From Brevibacillus parabrevis (GTDB taxonomy: Bacteria > Bacillota > Bacilli > Brevibacillales > Brevibacillaceae): 64,000 nt of DNA. The DNA is taken from assembly GCF_003710905.1 (NCBI RefSeq), contig NZ_RHHV01000005.1, forward strand, positions 124,001 to 188,000, read 5' to 3'. The notes under the pieces were generated by a model that had not been told where the DNA came from, did no database searches, and saw only the letters and a list, made by a program, of their open reading frames with translations. This document shows positions 17,021-25,349 of this stretch, in pieces (the stretch's first letter is position 1; each line of letters opens with the position of its first letter). A program made the position numbers and the translations under genes.

Positions 17021-17072
17021 AAAAAGAAACCTCGACCGGAGCTGTCAACCAGCTCATTCGGTCGAGGTTTTT
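17021..17072. terminator. Bidirectional terminator between the small acidic gene and the peroxiredoxin gene
   Basis: ACCTCGACCG (17029-17038) pairs with CGGTCGAGGT (17059-17068), with A-rich left and TTTTT right flanks. Confidence 0.9.
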
Positions 17073-17099
17073 CGTTGCCTGTCAGTTGCTGTATGCCTG

Positions 17100-17630
17100 T
17101 TAAGAGATCGTTTTTTGCCCTGGCTTCCAGTCCATCGGACACAGGCCGCCGGATTGCAAAGCTTCAATGACCCGCAATGTCTCATCTACGCTTCGGCCCA
17201 CTTTGGAGTTGGAGACAACCGCATACTGCAAGATGCCTTCCGGGTCAATGATGAAGCTCGCCCGCAGGGGTGCTTTGGTCGCTTCATCGAGCACGCCGTA
17301 GCTGTTGGTCGCTTCTTTGCTGTAATCAGAAGCCAGCGGGAACGACAGCGGCCCGATTCCGTCGCTTGCTCTCATCCAGGCTTTGTGCGTATGCACACTG
17401 TCTCCGCTGACGCCGAGCACTTCGACGTTCAGCTCACGGAACTCGTCAATTCGGCGATTGAGACTGAGAATTTCGGTCGGGCATACTTTGGAAAAATCAA
17501 ATGGATAAAAAAATAGCAGCAGCCACTTGCCGCGGTAATCGACCAAGCTTTTCGGAACAGGGAAGCCGTTGTCAAACGTCACGGTGTCCATCGTAAAATC
17601 GGGTGCGGGAAGTCCAATGCGTGCGCTCAT
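17100..17630 (-). CDS. 2-Cys peroxiredoxin (AhpC/TSA family)
   Basis: 176 residues from ATG 17630 behind GAGGAG. The peroxidatic Cys is in YPFDFSKVCPTEI (about residue 51) and a resolving Cys in GGLCPMDWKPG near the C terminus, so it is a typical 2-Cys enzyme that reduces H2O2 and organic peroxides using thioredoxin or a similar donor. The usual DFTFVCPTE is changed to DFSKVCPTE. Preceded by a Fur-family-like palindrome (17689-17711), suggesting peroxide or iron control. Confidence 0.9.
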   Translation of the reverse strand: MSARIGLPAPDFTMDTVTFDNGFPVPKSLVDYRGKWLLLFFYPFDFSKVCPTEILSLNRRIDEFRELNVEVLGVSGDSVHTHKAWMRASDGIGPLSFPLASDYSKEATNSYGVLDEATKAPLRASFIIDPEGILQYAVVSNSKVGRSVDETLRVIEALQSGGLCPMDWKPGQKTIS

Positions 17631-17688
17631 CGAGAATCTCCTCGTTTCTGTAGGCATGATGTATGGTTCTGCTATCAAATTATCATGA

Positions 17689-17711
17689 ATGATATTTATA
17701 ATCAATATCAT
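17689..17711 (-). promoter_or_regulatory. Candidate Fur-family (PerR/Fur/Zur) operator of the peroxiredoxin gene
   Basis: Perfect 8-bp arms ATGATATT (17689-17696) and AATATCAT (17704-17711) around a 7-base AT core (TATAATC on the plus strand). Lies 59 bases upstream of the start codon. AT content and spacing resemble PerR/Fur boxes (7-1-7 type), though the match is not canonical. Confidence 0.5.
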
Positions 17712-17843
17712 TTGAAAGTTACTTTAAATAATATTTTGCACAAAAACAGGAGCGGAATTGCCCTAAACCGCCGTACTGTATGAGAGGAAGGATCAGGTAG
17801 CATCCTAATGAACGAAGATGCTCAATGCCGGAGGGGAAACAAG

Positions 17844-19442
17844 ATGCAGTCGATACTTTTGATCATAGTGCTCGTGGTGGTGGTACTGCCGCCGCTTGTC
17901 TTTTTCGGATATATGTACGCCTTGTCCAAACAGCCGAAGCATTCGATTATCCGCTCGCACCCGTTTTTGGGCTGGGTGCGCTATTTGCTGGAAAAGCTCG
18001 GGCCGGAATTTCGCCAATACTGGTTTGACAACGACACAGACGGCAGACCGTTTTCCCGCGCTGATTTCGTCGGGTTGGTCTACGCGGCGAAATACCGCAC
18101 GGATCTCATCTCGTTTGGCGGCAGACGAGATTACGAAAAGCCGGGCTTTTACTTGTCCAACGCCATGTTTCCCAAGCTGACGAGCGAGCTGCGGGTAGAC
18201 AACGAGCAAGTGCTTGTGGGCAAAAAGTACGTGATTACAGATGAGGGCCTGTTCACTCGCCAGGAAAAGTTCATCGAGGAACAAGTGAAGCCGTGGCTGC
18301 TGGCTGATCAGGATGCGATTGTCGTGGGAGAGCGCCGCGAACACCCGTGGCGGCTCAAAGGCATGTTCGGGGCATCTGCCACATCGTACGGGGCGGTCGG
18401 AGAAAACTACATTTTGTCTACGGGAAGCGGAGCCAAAATGGCGGGCGGCTCCTGGATCAACACAGGAGAAGGGGGCGTGGCGGAAGTCCACCTCGCTACA
18501 GGCGCGGATATCGTCGCACAGATCGGGCCAGGCATGTTCGGATACCGCGATGACGAAGGGCGATTCTCGATCGAGGAATACAAGCGCAAGGCGAGTCAGC
18601 CTGCGATCAAAGCGTTTGAACTGAAATTTCATCAAGGGGCAAAAATACGGGGCGGCCATCTCGAAGGCTCCAAGGTGACAGAAAAGGTGGCGGCAGCGCG
18701 GCTGGTGCCTGTGGGCAAAACGGTCAATTCCCCCAACCGTTTTGCGTTTCTGACCAAACCAGAGGAAGCTCTCCGGTTTGTCGGCACGTTGCAGGAAGCG
18801 GGCGGAAAACCAGTGGGAATTAAAATCGTCGTCGGTGACGCCAAAAGGCTGGAGCCGCTGTTCGCCAAAATGACCGAGCTGGATATTTACCCCGATTTCA
18901 TTACGGTTGACGGCTCGGAGGGAGGTTCTGGCGCGACTTTCAAAGCGATGGCGGACGGGATGGGGCTGCCGCTCTATCCTGCGCTGCTCATCCTCGACGA
19001 TGTGGCGCGGACATTCGGCGTGCGTGACCGCTTCAAAATTTTTGCGTCCGGCAAGCTGATCACGCCTGACAAAGTGGCGATTGCTCTCGCCTTAGGGGCG
19101 GACGCTGTCAACTCCGCGCGCGGCTTCATGATGGCGAACGGCTGCATCATGGCGATGCAATGCCATACAGGCAAGTGTCCGACCGGAATTACGACCACGG
19201 ACGCCAAATACCAGGAGGCGCTCGCCCCGGAAGAAAAGCAGTGGCGGGTCATGAACTACATTTTGCAGTTGCGCGAAGGCTTGTTTTCGCTCGCCGCAGC
19301 CTGTGGACTGGAAAGCCCGCGTGATTTTACGCGCGAGCATGTCGTCTACACGAATGAAAGCGGCCAGAGCGTGCGGGTAGCGGATTTGTTCCCGTATCCC
19401 GAGCCCGAGCAGCCCGGACACTCAGAAGCTGTCTTGCTTTAG
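17844..19442 (+). CDS. Membrane-anchored glutamate-synthase-like FMN protein (YerD-like)
   Basis: 532 residues from ATG 17844 behind GGAGGGG. One N-terminal membrane helix (SILLIIVLVVVVLPPLVFFG), then the FMN-binding/synthase barrel of the GltB family (SFGGRRDYEKPG; TVDGSEGGSGATFKAM near residue 365). The 3Fe-4S cysteines are present in CIMAMQCHTGKCPTG (about 435). The glutaminase domain and the GXGXG C-terminal domain of true GltB (about 1500 residues) are absent, as in B. subtilis YerD. Reaction not established. Its last 21 bases overlap the convergent stalk-domain gene. Confidence 0.88.
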   Translation: MQSILLIIVLVVVVLPPLVFFGYMYALSKQPKHSIIRSHPFLGWVRYLLEKLGPEFRQYWFDNDTDGRPFSRADFVGLVYAAKYRTDLISFGGRRDYEKPGFYLSNAMFPKLTSELRVDNEQVLVGKKYVITDEGLFTRQEKFIEEQVKPWLLADQDAIVVGERREHPWRLKGMFGASATSYGAVGENYILSTGSGAKMAGGSWINTGEGGVAEVHLATGADIVAQIGPGMFGYRDDEGRFSIEEYKRKASQPAIKAFELKFHQGAKIRGGHLEGSKVTEKVAAARLVPVGKTVNSPNRFAFLTKPEEALRFVGTLQEAGGKPVGIKIVVGDAKRLEPLFAKMTELDIYPDFITVDGSEGGSGATFKAMADGMGLPLYPALLILDDVARTFGVRDRFKIFASGKLITPDKVAIALALGADAVNSARGFMMANGCIMAMQCHTGKCPTGITTTDAKYQEALAPEEKQWRVMNYILQLREGLFSLAAACGLESPRDFTREHVVYTNESGQSVRVADLFPYPEPEQPGHSEAVLL

Positions 19443-20666
19443 TTTCGTCCAGTGGTTGTAGTCATGAATGGCAAAGCCTGCGTAGCTTGCGTGCTGAGCG
19501 AGCTTTTCCTTGGCGAGCTGAAGCTCTGTTTTCAGCACATGTGTCGGCAGCGAATGAAAAGTCGTATGGGCACCTTCCGCGCTGGGGGCGGTTTCGATTC
19601 CGACGATGACCTGCTTGCCCAATGTGCCCGCTTCCCGCAAAATCGGCTGGGCATTGGCGATGATTCCGTCATTGCCCAAAGCGGAGTTGCGGTAATCCAT
19701 GATGACCACCGCATCGGCTTTTTCCAGCATCCACGCACTCAAACTGTAGCGGGTGTCGGGAACCTTGACCTGATGCAGCCAAAAAGGAATGTCCAGCGTA
19801 AGCCGCAGACCGTTCGCTTTTGTTCTGCGCTCGATCAGGCGTATGCTGTCCATCCAGTTGCTGACGACCCGTGTCTGATCGCTTTTCCATTCGGGAAGCA
19901 CGTACGGTTCAATGTCAAAATGCAGCCCGGAAAACCTCTCCTCAGGGGCGACAGCCGCATTGTAGGCTTCGACCCAGTCGATAAAAGCCTCGATCTGGCT
20001 GTGGCCGGAAGGAAAAGCCCATCCGGGGCGGCCGTTCAATGCTTCTACTTTGATTTGCCTTTTTTGCGCTTTTTGCATGAACGATTGGTATACAGCTTGC
20101 GGAATGTCCTTGTCGATTTGCAAGTAAATGCTCGTCACTTGCTGTTCCGCGGCAAATTCAATCATTCGCTCCTGTTCCTGACCGCTCAAAAGCAAGGACG
20201 CATCCCACAGCCACGTGCTGTGCTGCTTTGGAGCGGCTGTCGCGATAACAATCAGATTGCGCTCGGCGTTCCAATCGATCCGGGCGTCAAATGATTCGCT
20301 GATAAAACGGAGCGGCACCATTGTCCGGCCATTGCGGAGCGCAGCCGCCGTATCCAGCTGGACTTGCTTGCCGTTCACGTGCGCAATGCTTTGACCGACC
20401 GTCAGCCTGATCGTGGTTGTCGCGTTTTGCAGCGTAACCTGTCCGGTTTTTGCATCCCATTGCGTGCGCAGCCCGAGCTTTTCAGCCACGAATCTGACGG
20501 GCACCAGCGTACGTTGCGAGCGTGCGTCTACATACGGCTGGACGTCGGGAAAGGCGACAGCTTGCCCGTTTACCGTGACGTCGACGGGCTGTGCGCAGAC
20601 AGGAGTGCCGAAGGAAACAGCGCTTTGCAGTACAGCCAGCGCCATGATTTGCTGAATTTTTTTCAT
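19422..20666 (-). CDS. Secreted stalk-domain protein (copper amine oxidase-like N domain) with a barrel-like C-terminal domain
   Basis: 414 residues. Signal peptide (about 1-25, ends PVCAQP), then two copies of the copper-amine-oxidase-like N1 stalk domain: QRTLVPVRFVAEKLG and GRTMVPLRFISESFD are the two hallmark strands. Residues ~150-410 alternate strands and helices (SIYLQIDKD, LHFDIEPYVLP, LTLDIPFWL, AVVIMDYRNS, VIVGIETAP), the order expected of a TIM barrel with acidic residues at strand ends, as in glycoside-hydrolase-like proteins; the function is not known. Convergent overlap of 21 bases with the preceding gene. Confidence 0.8.
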   Translation of the reverse strand: MKKIQQIMALAVLQSAVSFGTPVCAQPVDVTVNGQAVAFPDVQPYVDARSQRTLVPVRFVAEKLGLRTQWDAKTGQVTLQNATTTIRLTVGQSIAHVNGKQVQLDTAAALRNGRTMVPLRFISESFDARIDWNAERNLIVIATAAPKQHSTWLWDASLLLSGQEQERMIEFAAEQQVTSIYLQIDKDIPQAVYQSFMQKAQKRQIKVEALNGRPGWAFPSGHSQIEAFIDWVEAYNAAVAPEERFSGLHFDIEPYVLPEWKSDQTRVVSNWMDSIRLIERRTKANGLRLTLDIPFWLHQVKVPDTRYSLSAWMLEKADAVVIMDYRNSALGNDGIIANAQPILREAGTLGKQVIVGIETAPSAEGAHTTFHSLPTHVLKTELQLAKEKLAQHASYAGFAIHDYNHWTKLKQDSF

Positions 20667-20803
20667 CTGTCATGTCCTCAATGTTTTTCATTTCAGGCAG
20701 GTGCTGTCTTATTGTACTATGGGGTTGTTTTCCAGTGCCTGATCGAAAGGATGCAAGGCCAAACAGACCGCCTGTGAAGAAACTCCTATTTTTCGGGAGA
20801 GCC

Positions 20804-20832
20804 TTTACAACCTATGGCAAACAGGATAATAT
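20804..20832 (+). promoter_or_regulatory. Sigma-A promoter of the TerD-like gene
   Basis: TTTACA (20804-20809), 17-base spacer, TAATAT (20827-20832), about 105 bases upstream of the start codon. Confidence 0.65.
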
Positions 20833-20939
20833 GTATAAAAATGACAAAAGGAACAAAAAAATCAGGCTATTGTACACCTTCCTTCTACTCAACTTGGATA
20901 TTAGGGGTACTGCTTTCCTGATTTTTTTTATTGCTGCCG

Positions 20940-23030
20940 ATGAAAAATCAAATCTACCTTCGCCGGAAAAACAAACTGATTGTGAAAGCGGGACAGCATG
21001 AATTGCCTGTCTCTTACTTGGCTGCGGCCTTGCGCAATATGGAGAGCTTGGGCTACACGTTTTCCCTGGAGCTGATCGAGCGAATCCGCACGCTGTCCGA
21101 AGCGGAATTTTTCCCGCTCTACTCGGAGGTAGTGAGAGTTTTAAAAGACATGGTCGGTGCCTCCAGGCGCTTCAAGCCTTTTTATCCGAATTTCCCGCGC
21201 CAGGTCATGGAAGCGAGCGACGGGGAACTGTACCTCCAGGCGATTATCCATTACTTGACGTGGCAGCTTCCCGTGCATGAAGTGAAAAAGCGGCTGCCGC
21301 TCCTGAAAGAATCCCGTTTGAAAGTGATTCAACTGGGAACGGACGAAGAGCTGCTGCAAATAGGCATGAACATGCTGCGGGCGAACAGCTCGCTCTCCGC
21401 TCAGGACAAGGAAGACTTGAAAGGCTTGATTCACGGTTGCAAAGGGATTGCGGAAGCTTTGCCGCCGGAAATCCCGCACAAGGAAAATGCCGCTGTCGTG
21501 GCGAGCGTGTTGCTTCGGGCCGACAAAATGCCGCCTGACTTTTTTGCGAAGTATTGCAAGACGTCAACAGATGTTCTGCGACTGGCGACGGCTCTGTCCG
21601 ACGGGGATGTCAGCCTGGCTGCCCCTGCGAAGTTTCGCAAGTTCAGACGGGCCGAGCGCAGGCTGTTGCTTCGATTGCTGGAAGCAAGCCCGAACCTGGC
21701 GGAAGACATGCAGCGCTATAAAAACCGCTGGATTCGCCTCGGGGAGATTTTGCATCCTTTTGAATACAAAGACCGTTATCCGCGGGCAGCGGAAGCGTTT
21801 GATATTTTGCGCAACAATCGGCGCATCGAGACTTTCAACAGTCAGGTCGAGCTGGCGATCCTGGCGTGCGATATAAAAGAAGCGACCAGATTGCTGATGC
21901 AACGGCCAGGTGAATTTGCCCGACGGCTGGATCACATGCTCCGCTTGACGGAAGCGGGCGATCAGGTGTTGCGCTCCTTTGAGCAGATAGCGACTTCTGT
22001 ATCGACCCCCGTCCTTTTGCAGGTGATGAATCACTTTGACAAGCGGGAGCGATACGGTGAGTGGCGAACGTTCTTTCCAAAAGGAGAAGTGGCAAAAGTA
22101 CAGGCGATCCCCAATATGCTTCCGCAGCTGGCGGATGAACAGCGCGCGCGTGCAGCCGGGATATGTCGCGAGGTATTGATTCGGCGCTTTTCTGCCTTGC
22201 CTACTCTCGGAAAAGTTTATATCGACCCGCAATTGCACGAGCAACTGGTGCCTTTTTCCCAAAGATCGGCAAGCAAGGCGTTGCGCACGATAGCGCGCGG
22301 CTCCAGACTGCCGATCCCCGAGGGGAGCACGATCCGCTTTTTCACCTGGTGGAAGGAAGGGATCGTCAACGATGTCCCTACCGGGCGGGTAGATATCGAT
22401 TTGTCCGCTGTCCTGTATGACGAGAAGTGGACGTACATGGAGCATGTGTCCTACACCAATTTGCGGTCCGCGAAGTATCGCGCCTGCCATAGCGGCGATG
22501 TCGTACAGGCGCCGAACGGAGCGTGCGAGTTCATCGATGTCGATATCGAGTCAGTGCTTCGATACGGCGGGCGCTATGTCGTGATGTCACTGAACTCGTT
22601 TACGAGCCAGCCGTATTGCGATTTGCCGGAGTGCTTCGCAGGCTGGATGATCCGCAGTCAGCCCGAGTCCGGCGAAGTTTTTGAACCGTTGACAGTTCAG
22701 GATAAAGCCGACATCGCTGCCCGTTCGACGATCTGCCTCCCGGTCATTCTCGATCTGGCAGAGCGAAAAGTCATTTGGACGGACATCGCGCTGCGTTCGC
22801 ATCCGCGCTTTGTCAACAACGTAGAGGCAAATGGCGGCGGCATCGAATGGATGGGCCGCGCGCTGACGACACTTGTGAAACCGACCTTGCACGAGCTGTT
22901 CACCCTGCACGCACAGGCGAGAGGGACGATTACCGACCGGATGGAGGAAGCAGACACGGTTTTTTCCATGGAAGAGGGGATTACCCCGTTTGACATGGAA
23001 GTGATCTTGGCTGATTTCCTCGCTGGTTAA
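20940..23030 (+). CDS. Large protein with C-terminal TerD-like domain (MXAN_6230/SCO0854-like)
   Basis: 696 residues from ATG 20940; a TTG three codons earlier is an alternative, and no good ribosome site is visible for either. The first ~440 residues are helical-repeat-like and contain no recognised enzyme motif. Residues ~450-690 match the TerD-related domain seen in the MXAN_6230/SCO0854 family: RVDIDLSAVLYDEKW, YTNLRSAKYRACHSGD, GACEFIDVDIESVLRYGGRYVVM and CFAGWMIR. TerD domains bind Ca2+ and occur in tellurite-resistance and phage-inhibition gene sets. This gene stands alone with its own promoter and terminator. Confidence 0.75.
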   Translation: MKNQIYLRRKNKLIVKAGQHELPVSYLAAALRNMESLGYTFSLELIERIRTLSEAEFFPLYSEVVRVLKDMVGASRRFKPFYPNFPRQVMEASDGELYLQAIIHYLTWQLPVHEVKKRLPLLKESRLKVIQLGTDEELLQIGMNMLRANSSLSAQDKEDLKGLIHGCKGIAEALPPEIPHKENAAVVASVLLRADKMPPDFFAKYCKTSTDVLRLATALSDGDVSLAAPAKFRKFRRAERRLLLRLLEASPNLAEDMQRYKNRWIRLGEILHPFEYKDRYPRAAEAFDILRNNRRIETFNSQVELAILACDIKEATRLLMQRPGEFARRLDHMLRLTEAGDQVLRSFEQIATSVSTPVLLQVMNHFDKRERYGEWRTFFPKGEVAKVQAIPNMLPQLADEQRARAAGICREVLIRRFSALPTLGKVYIDPQLHEQLVPFSQRSASKALRTIARGSRLPIPEGSTIRFFTWWKEGIVNDVPTGRVDIDLSAVLYDEKWTYMEHVSYTNLRSAKYRACHSGDVVQAPNGACEFIDVDIESVLRYGGRYVVMSLNSFTSQPYCDLPECFAGWMIRSQPESGEVFEPLTVQDKADIAARSTICLPVILDLAERKVIWTDIALRSHPRFVNNVEANGGGIEWMGRALTTLVKPTLHELFTLHAQARGTITDRMEEADTVFSMEEGITPFDMEVILADFLAG

Positions 23031-23044
23031 TGATGGGAAGTTTA

Positions 23045-23071
23045 AAAGTCAGCTCAGGCTGGCTTTTTTCG
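23045..23071 (+). terminator. Terminator after the TerD-like gene
   Basis: AAGTCAGC and GCTGGCTT pair around TCAG (23046-23065), followed by TTTTTC. Confidence 0.8.
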
Positions 23072-23223
23072 TTGTTTGCAAGAATCGCTCCCTCGGATTT
23101 TCCGTGTTTTTCCATTTTCCCTCTCCGATTTGCAGCTTTTGCTTGAATCCACGGTAGCATTTGCTATTATTAAAACAAGTGAGTGTTATTGAAATGAATG
23201 AACGACATTTGAATAGGATAGAA

Positions 23224-23420
23224 AACAGGTCCTTGTGTTTTTGCGAGTGCTTATTTCGTGAAAGACAGGGTTAAAAGGGAAGTTTGGTGAAATGCCAACG
23301 CGGTCCCGCCACTGTAAAAGAGTAGCTCTTCTTCCTGGCAACGGCGCCATCCACTGCCCCACTACGAGGCGGGAAGGAGAAGAAGAGTGATGATCCTTGA
23401 GCCAGGAAACCTGCCTGTTT
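23224..23420 (+). ncRNA. Cobalamin (AdoCbl) riboswitch
   Basis: All core pieces are in order: AACAGG at the 5' edge, AAAAGGGAAG (from 23274), GGTGAAATGCCAACGCGG, the B12 box GCCACTG (23308-23314), an extended variable arm with the complementary pair AGCTCTTCTTCC / GGAGAAGAAG, and the closing GAGCCAGGAAACCTGCCTG. Binding of adenosylcobalamin is expected to shut off the cobalamin supercluster downstream through the terminator at 23486. Confidence 0.97.
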
Positions 23421-23485
23421 TGGTGTATGCACTGTTTTCCTTCGGGTCAAAGGAAGAGGTGAGGATTGTTTTTGTCAGCTATCCG

Positions 23486-23529
23486 CGCTTTGTTTTCCTT
23501 CTAGATTTTGGAAAACAAAGCGTTTTTTT
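23486..23529 (+). terminator. Riboswitch expression-platform terminator
   Basis: CGCTTTGTTTTCC (23486-23498) pairs perfectly with GGAAAACAAAGCG (23510-23522), followed by T7. Its position just after the riboswitch makes it the regulated terminator. Confidence 0.92.
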
Positions 23530-23573
23530 GTGCGCCTGACAAGCAATCGCTGACACTTTTTGGACTGGACAAT

Positions 23574-23651
23574 GGGGTCCCCGAAAAGTACCTGAAAAGG
23601 GCTGGAGAAAACTATCCTTTTTTAGGTAACTGACGGGGGCCCTGAAAAGTA
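23574..23651 (+). repeat. Folded palindromic element with two near-identical 17-base boxes in the btuR leader
   Basis: Direct copies at 23574-23590 and 23635-23651 agree at 15 of 17 bases and share GAAAAGTA. The same stretch can fold: GGGTCCC (23575-23581) with GGGGCCC (23636-23642), a symmetric 8x8 internal loop, then ACCTGAAAAGG (23590-23600) with CCTTTTTTAGGT (23616-23627) around a 15-base loop. There is no T run after it, so it is not an ordinary terminator. It could be a second RNA regulator, a processing site or a mobile-element remnant. Confidence 0.5.
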
Positions 23652-23703
23652 TGTAGGGTCAAAATGACAGCAAGGTCTTCACTTCAATCTGGGGGTGTGC
23701 GTT

Positions 23704-24243
23704 GTGAGCAATAAACGTGGACTGTTTTTGGTCTATACCGGAGACGGAAAAGGAAAGACGACAGCAGCGGTGGGCCTGGCTGTACGGGCGACCGGGCGGG
23801 GGAAAAAGGTGATTATGATTCAGTTCATCAAGTCGCCTGAGCGGACGTATGGAGAGAAAATCATTTTTGACAAGCTCGGCATCGAGATCGTGCAAAAGGG
23901 CGTAGGCTTTACGTGGACGAAGACGCCAGAGGAGCATCGGGAAGCGCTCAAGGAGGCGTGGACTTTTGCCCGGGAAACGCTGTCTTCGGGAGCGTATGAC
24001 GTCGTGATTTTGGACGAGCTGAACAACGCGCTGGCGATCGACCGTTTTCCCATTGACGATGTGCTGCCGCTTTCGGATGTTTTGGAAGCGATTCAAAACA
24101 GGCCGAGCCATGTGCATCTGGTCGTGACGGGGCGGAGCGCCAAGCAGGAAGTGATGGACATGGCTGATCTGGTGACAGAAATGAAGCCGCTCAAGCATTA
24201 CTATGACGAAGGAATACCAGCAGTGCTGGGGGTAGAATTTTAA
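23704..24243 (+). CDS. btuR: Corrinoid adenosyltransferase (BtuR/CobO type)
   Basis: 179 residues from GTG 23704, which is 8 bases from GGGGG; a GTG three codons earlier overlaps that site. P-loop GDGKGKTTAAV at about residue 14, followed by AVRATGRGKKVIMIQFIKSP and VVILDELNNAL, all characteristic of the CobA/BtuR fold. Transfers the 5'-deoxyadenosyl group of ATP to Co(I) corrinoids. First gene of the cobalamin supercluster; its stop TAA overlaps the next ATG by one base. Confidence 0.93.
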   Translation: MSNKRGLFLVYTGDGKGKTTAAVGLAVRATGRGKKVIMIQFIKSPERTYGEKIIFDKLGIEIVQKGVGFTWTKTPEEHREALKEAWTFARETLSSGAYDVVILDELNNALAIDRFPIDDVLPLSDVLEAIQNRPSHVHLVVTGRSAKQEVMDMADLVTEMKPLKHYYDEGIPAVLGVEF

Positions 24244-25349
24244 TGAACGTGCTGGAAACGTATGGTCACGGTGGCGACTTGCTGACCGCCTCGCAACGCT
24301 TTGGCGTAAAGCCTGGAGAGTTTCTCGATTTCAGCGCCAATATCAATCCGCTCGGCATGCCGGAACGGGTCAGGGACATGCTGCTGGATTCGCTGTCTGC
24401 GGTGTTGCGCTATCCGGACCCGGGACACCGCGAGTTTCGCAAGGCGCTGGCGAAGCGTCTCGGACTGCCGGAAGCATATCTTTTGCCAGCCAATGGAGCG
24501 GCGGAAGCGATGGCTTTGGCGATTCTCGGGCTGCAACCAGAGACAGTCGGCGTCGTGTATCCGTGCTTTTCGGAATATGCAGAGCTTTCCGAGCAGTTTG
24601 GCGCGCGTGTCATTGGTTGCTACGGAAAAGCAGAGAACGGCTACAAGCCGGATCGCGCCGAGCTGTACAAGCTGTTTGAACAGGCTGATCTCGTATTTGT
24701 CGGCTCGCCGAACAACCCGACCGGGATCTTGTACGAGCCGCAGGAGCTGTTGCAAATGGCGGACTGGGCGGCAGAGACAGGCACCTGGCTGGTCGTGGAC
24801 GAAGCTTTTCTCGATTTCGTGGCGGAAGAACGGCAGTTTACGCTGGCGAGTCGCCTGGAGAGCTTTCCATGGGTCATTTTGATGCGGTCGATGACGAAAA
24901 TGTATGCGATTCCCGGCCTGCGTCTGGGATACGCGATCGCCCATCCAGACGTGATCGCCAACATGCGGCAAAAGCAAGTGAGCTGGAGCGTGAATGCGCT
25001 GGCCCTTTTGGCGGGGGAACTGTGCCTGATGGAGCAGGAGTACGAGCGAAAAACCCGCAGCCTGATCGCCGAAGAGCGGGCCAAATTGCTCGACTTCGTC
25101 GGCAAGGAGCTGGGATGGCAAGTGTGGCCGGGAGAGGCGAACTTCTTGCTCGTTCGCTCGCCGGGGGAGCTGCCGGCGGCCCAGTTGCAAGAATGGCTTG
25201 GCAAAAAAGGGGTGCTGATCCGCAATTGCGCGATGTATCCCGGACTGACTGCCCATGACGTGCGCATCGCGGTTCGCGGAAGTGCGGAAAATGCTCGCCT
25301 GATGGCGGTCTTGCGCGAGGTGCGGGATGAAAGGGGCGGCAAGCGTTGA
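24243..25349 (+). CDS. cobD: L-threonine-O-3-phosphate decarboxylase (CobD)
   Basis: 368-residue PLP enzyme of the aminotransferase class I/II fold, close to histidinol-phosphate aminotransferase. Motifs: GGDLLTASQRFG and LDFSANINPLG at the N terminus (CobD signature), VGSPNNPTGILY for the cofactor ring, VVDEAFLDF, and the Schiff-base Lys in RSMTKMYAIPGLRLGY. Decarboxylates threonine phosphate to (R)-1-aminopropan-2-yl phosphate for the nucleotide loop. The context with cobU, cobS and cbiB separates it from HisC. Confidence 0.9.
   Translation: MNVLETYGHGGDLLTASQRFGVKPGEFLDFSANINPLGMPERVRDMLLDSLSAVLRYPDPGHREFRKALAKRLGLPEAYLLPANGAAEAMALAILGLQPETVGVVYPCFSEYAELSEQFGARVIGCYGKAENGYKPDRAELYKLFEQADLVFVGSPNNPTGILYEPQELLQMADWAAETGTWLVVDEAFLDFVAEERQFTLASRLESFPWVILMRSMTKMYAIPGLRLGYAIAHPDVIANMRQKQVSWSVNALALLAGELCLMEQEYERKTRSLIAEERAKLLDFVGKELGWQVWPGEANFLLVRSPGELPAAQLQEWLGKKGVLIRNCAMYPGLTAHDVRIAVRGSAENARLMAVLREVRDERGGKR

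Noticed and set aside
17808..17843. Earlier ATG start of the glutamate-synthase-like gene
   Set aside because: ATG 17844 has GGAGGGG upstream and puts the membrane helix at the N terminus.
23031..23223. Additional gene between the TerD-like gene and the riboswitch
   Set aside because: Only a terminator and non-coding sequence with a likely promoter are visible; no frame has a ribosome site.
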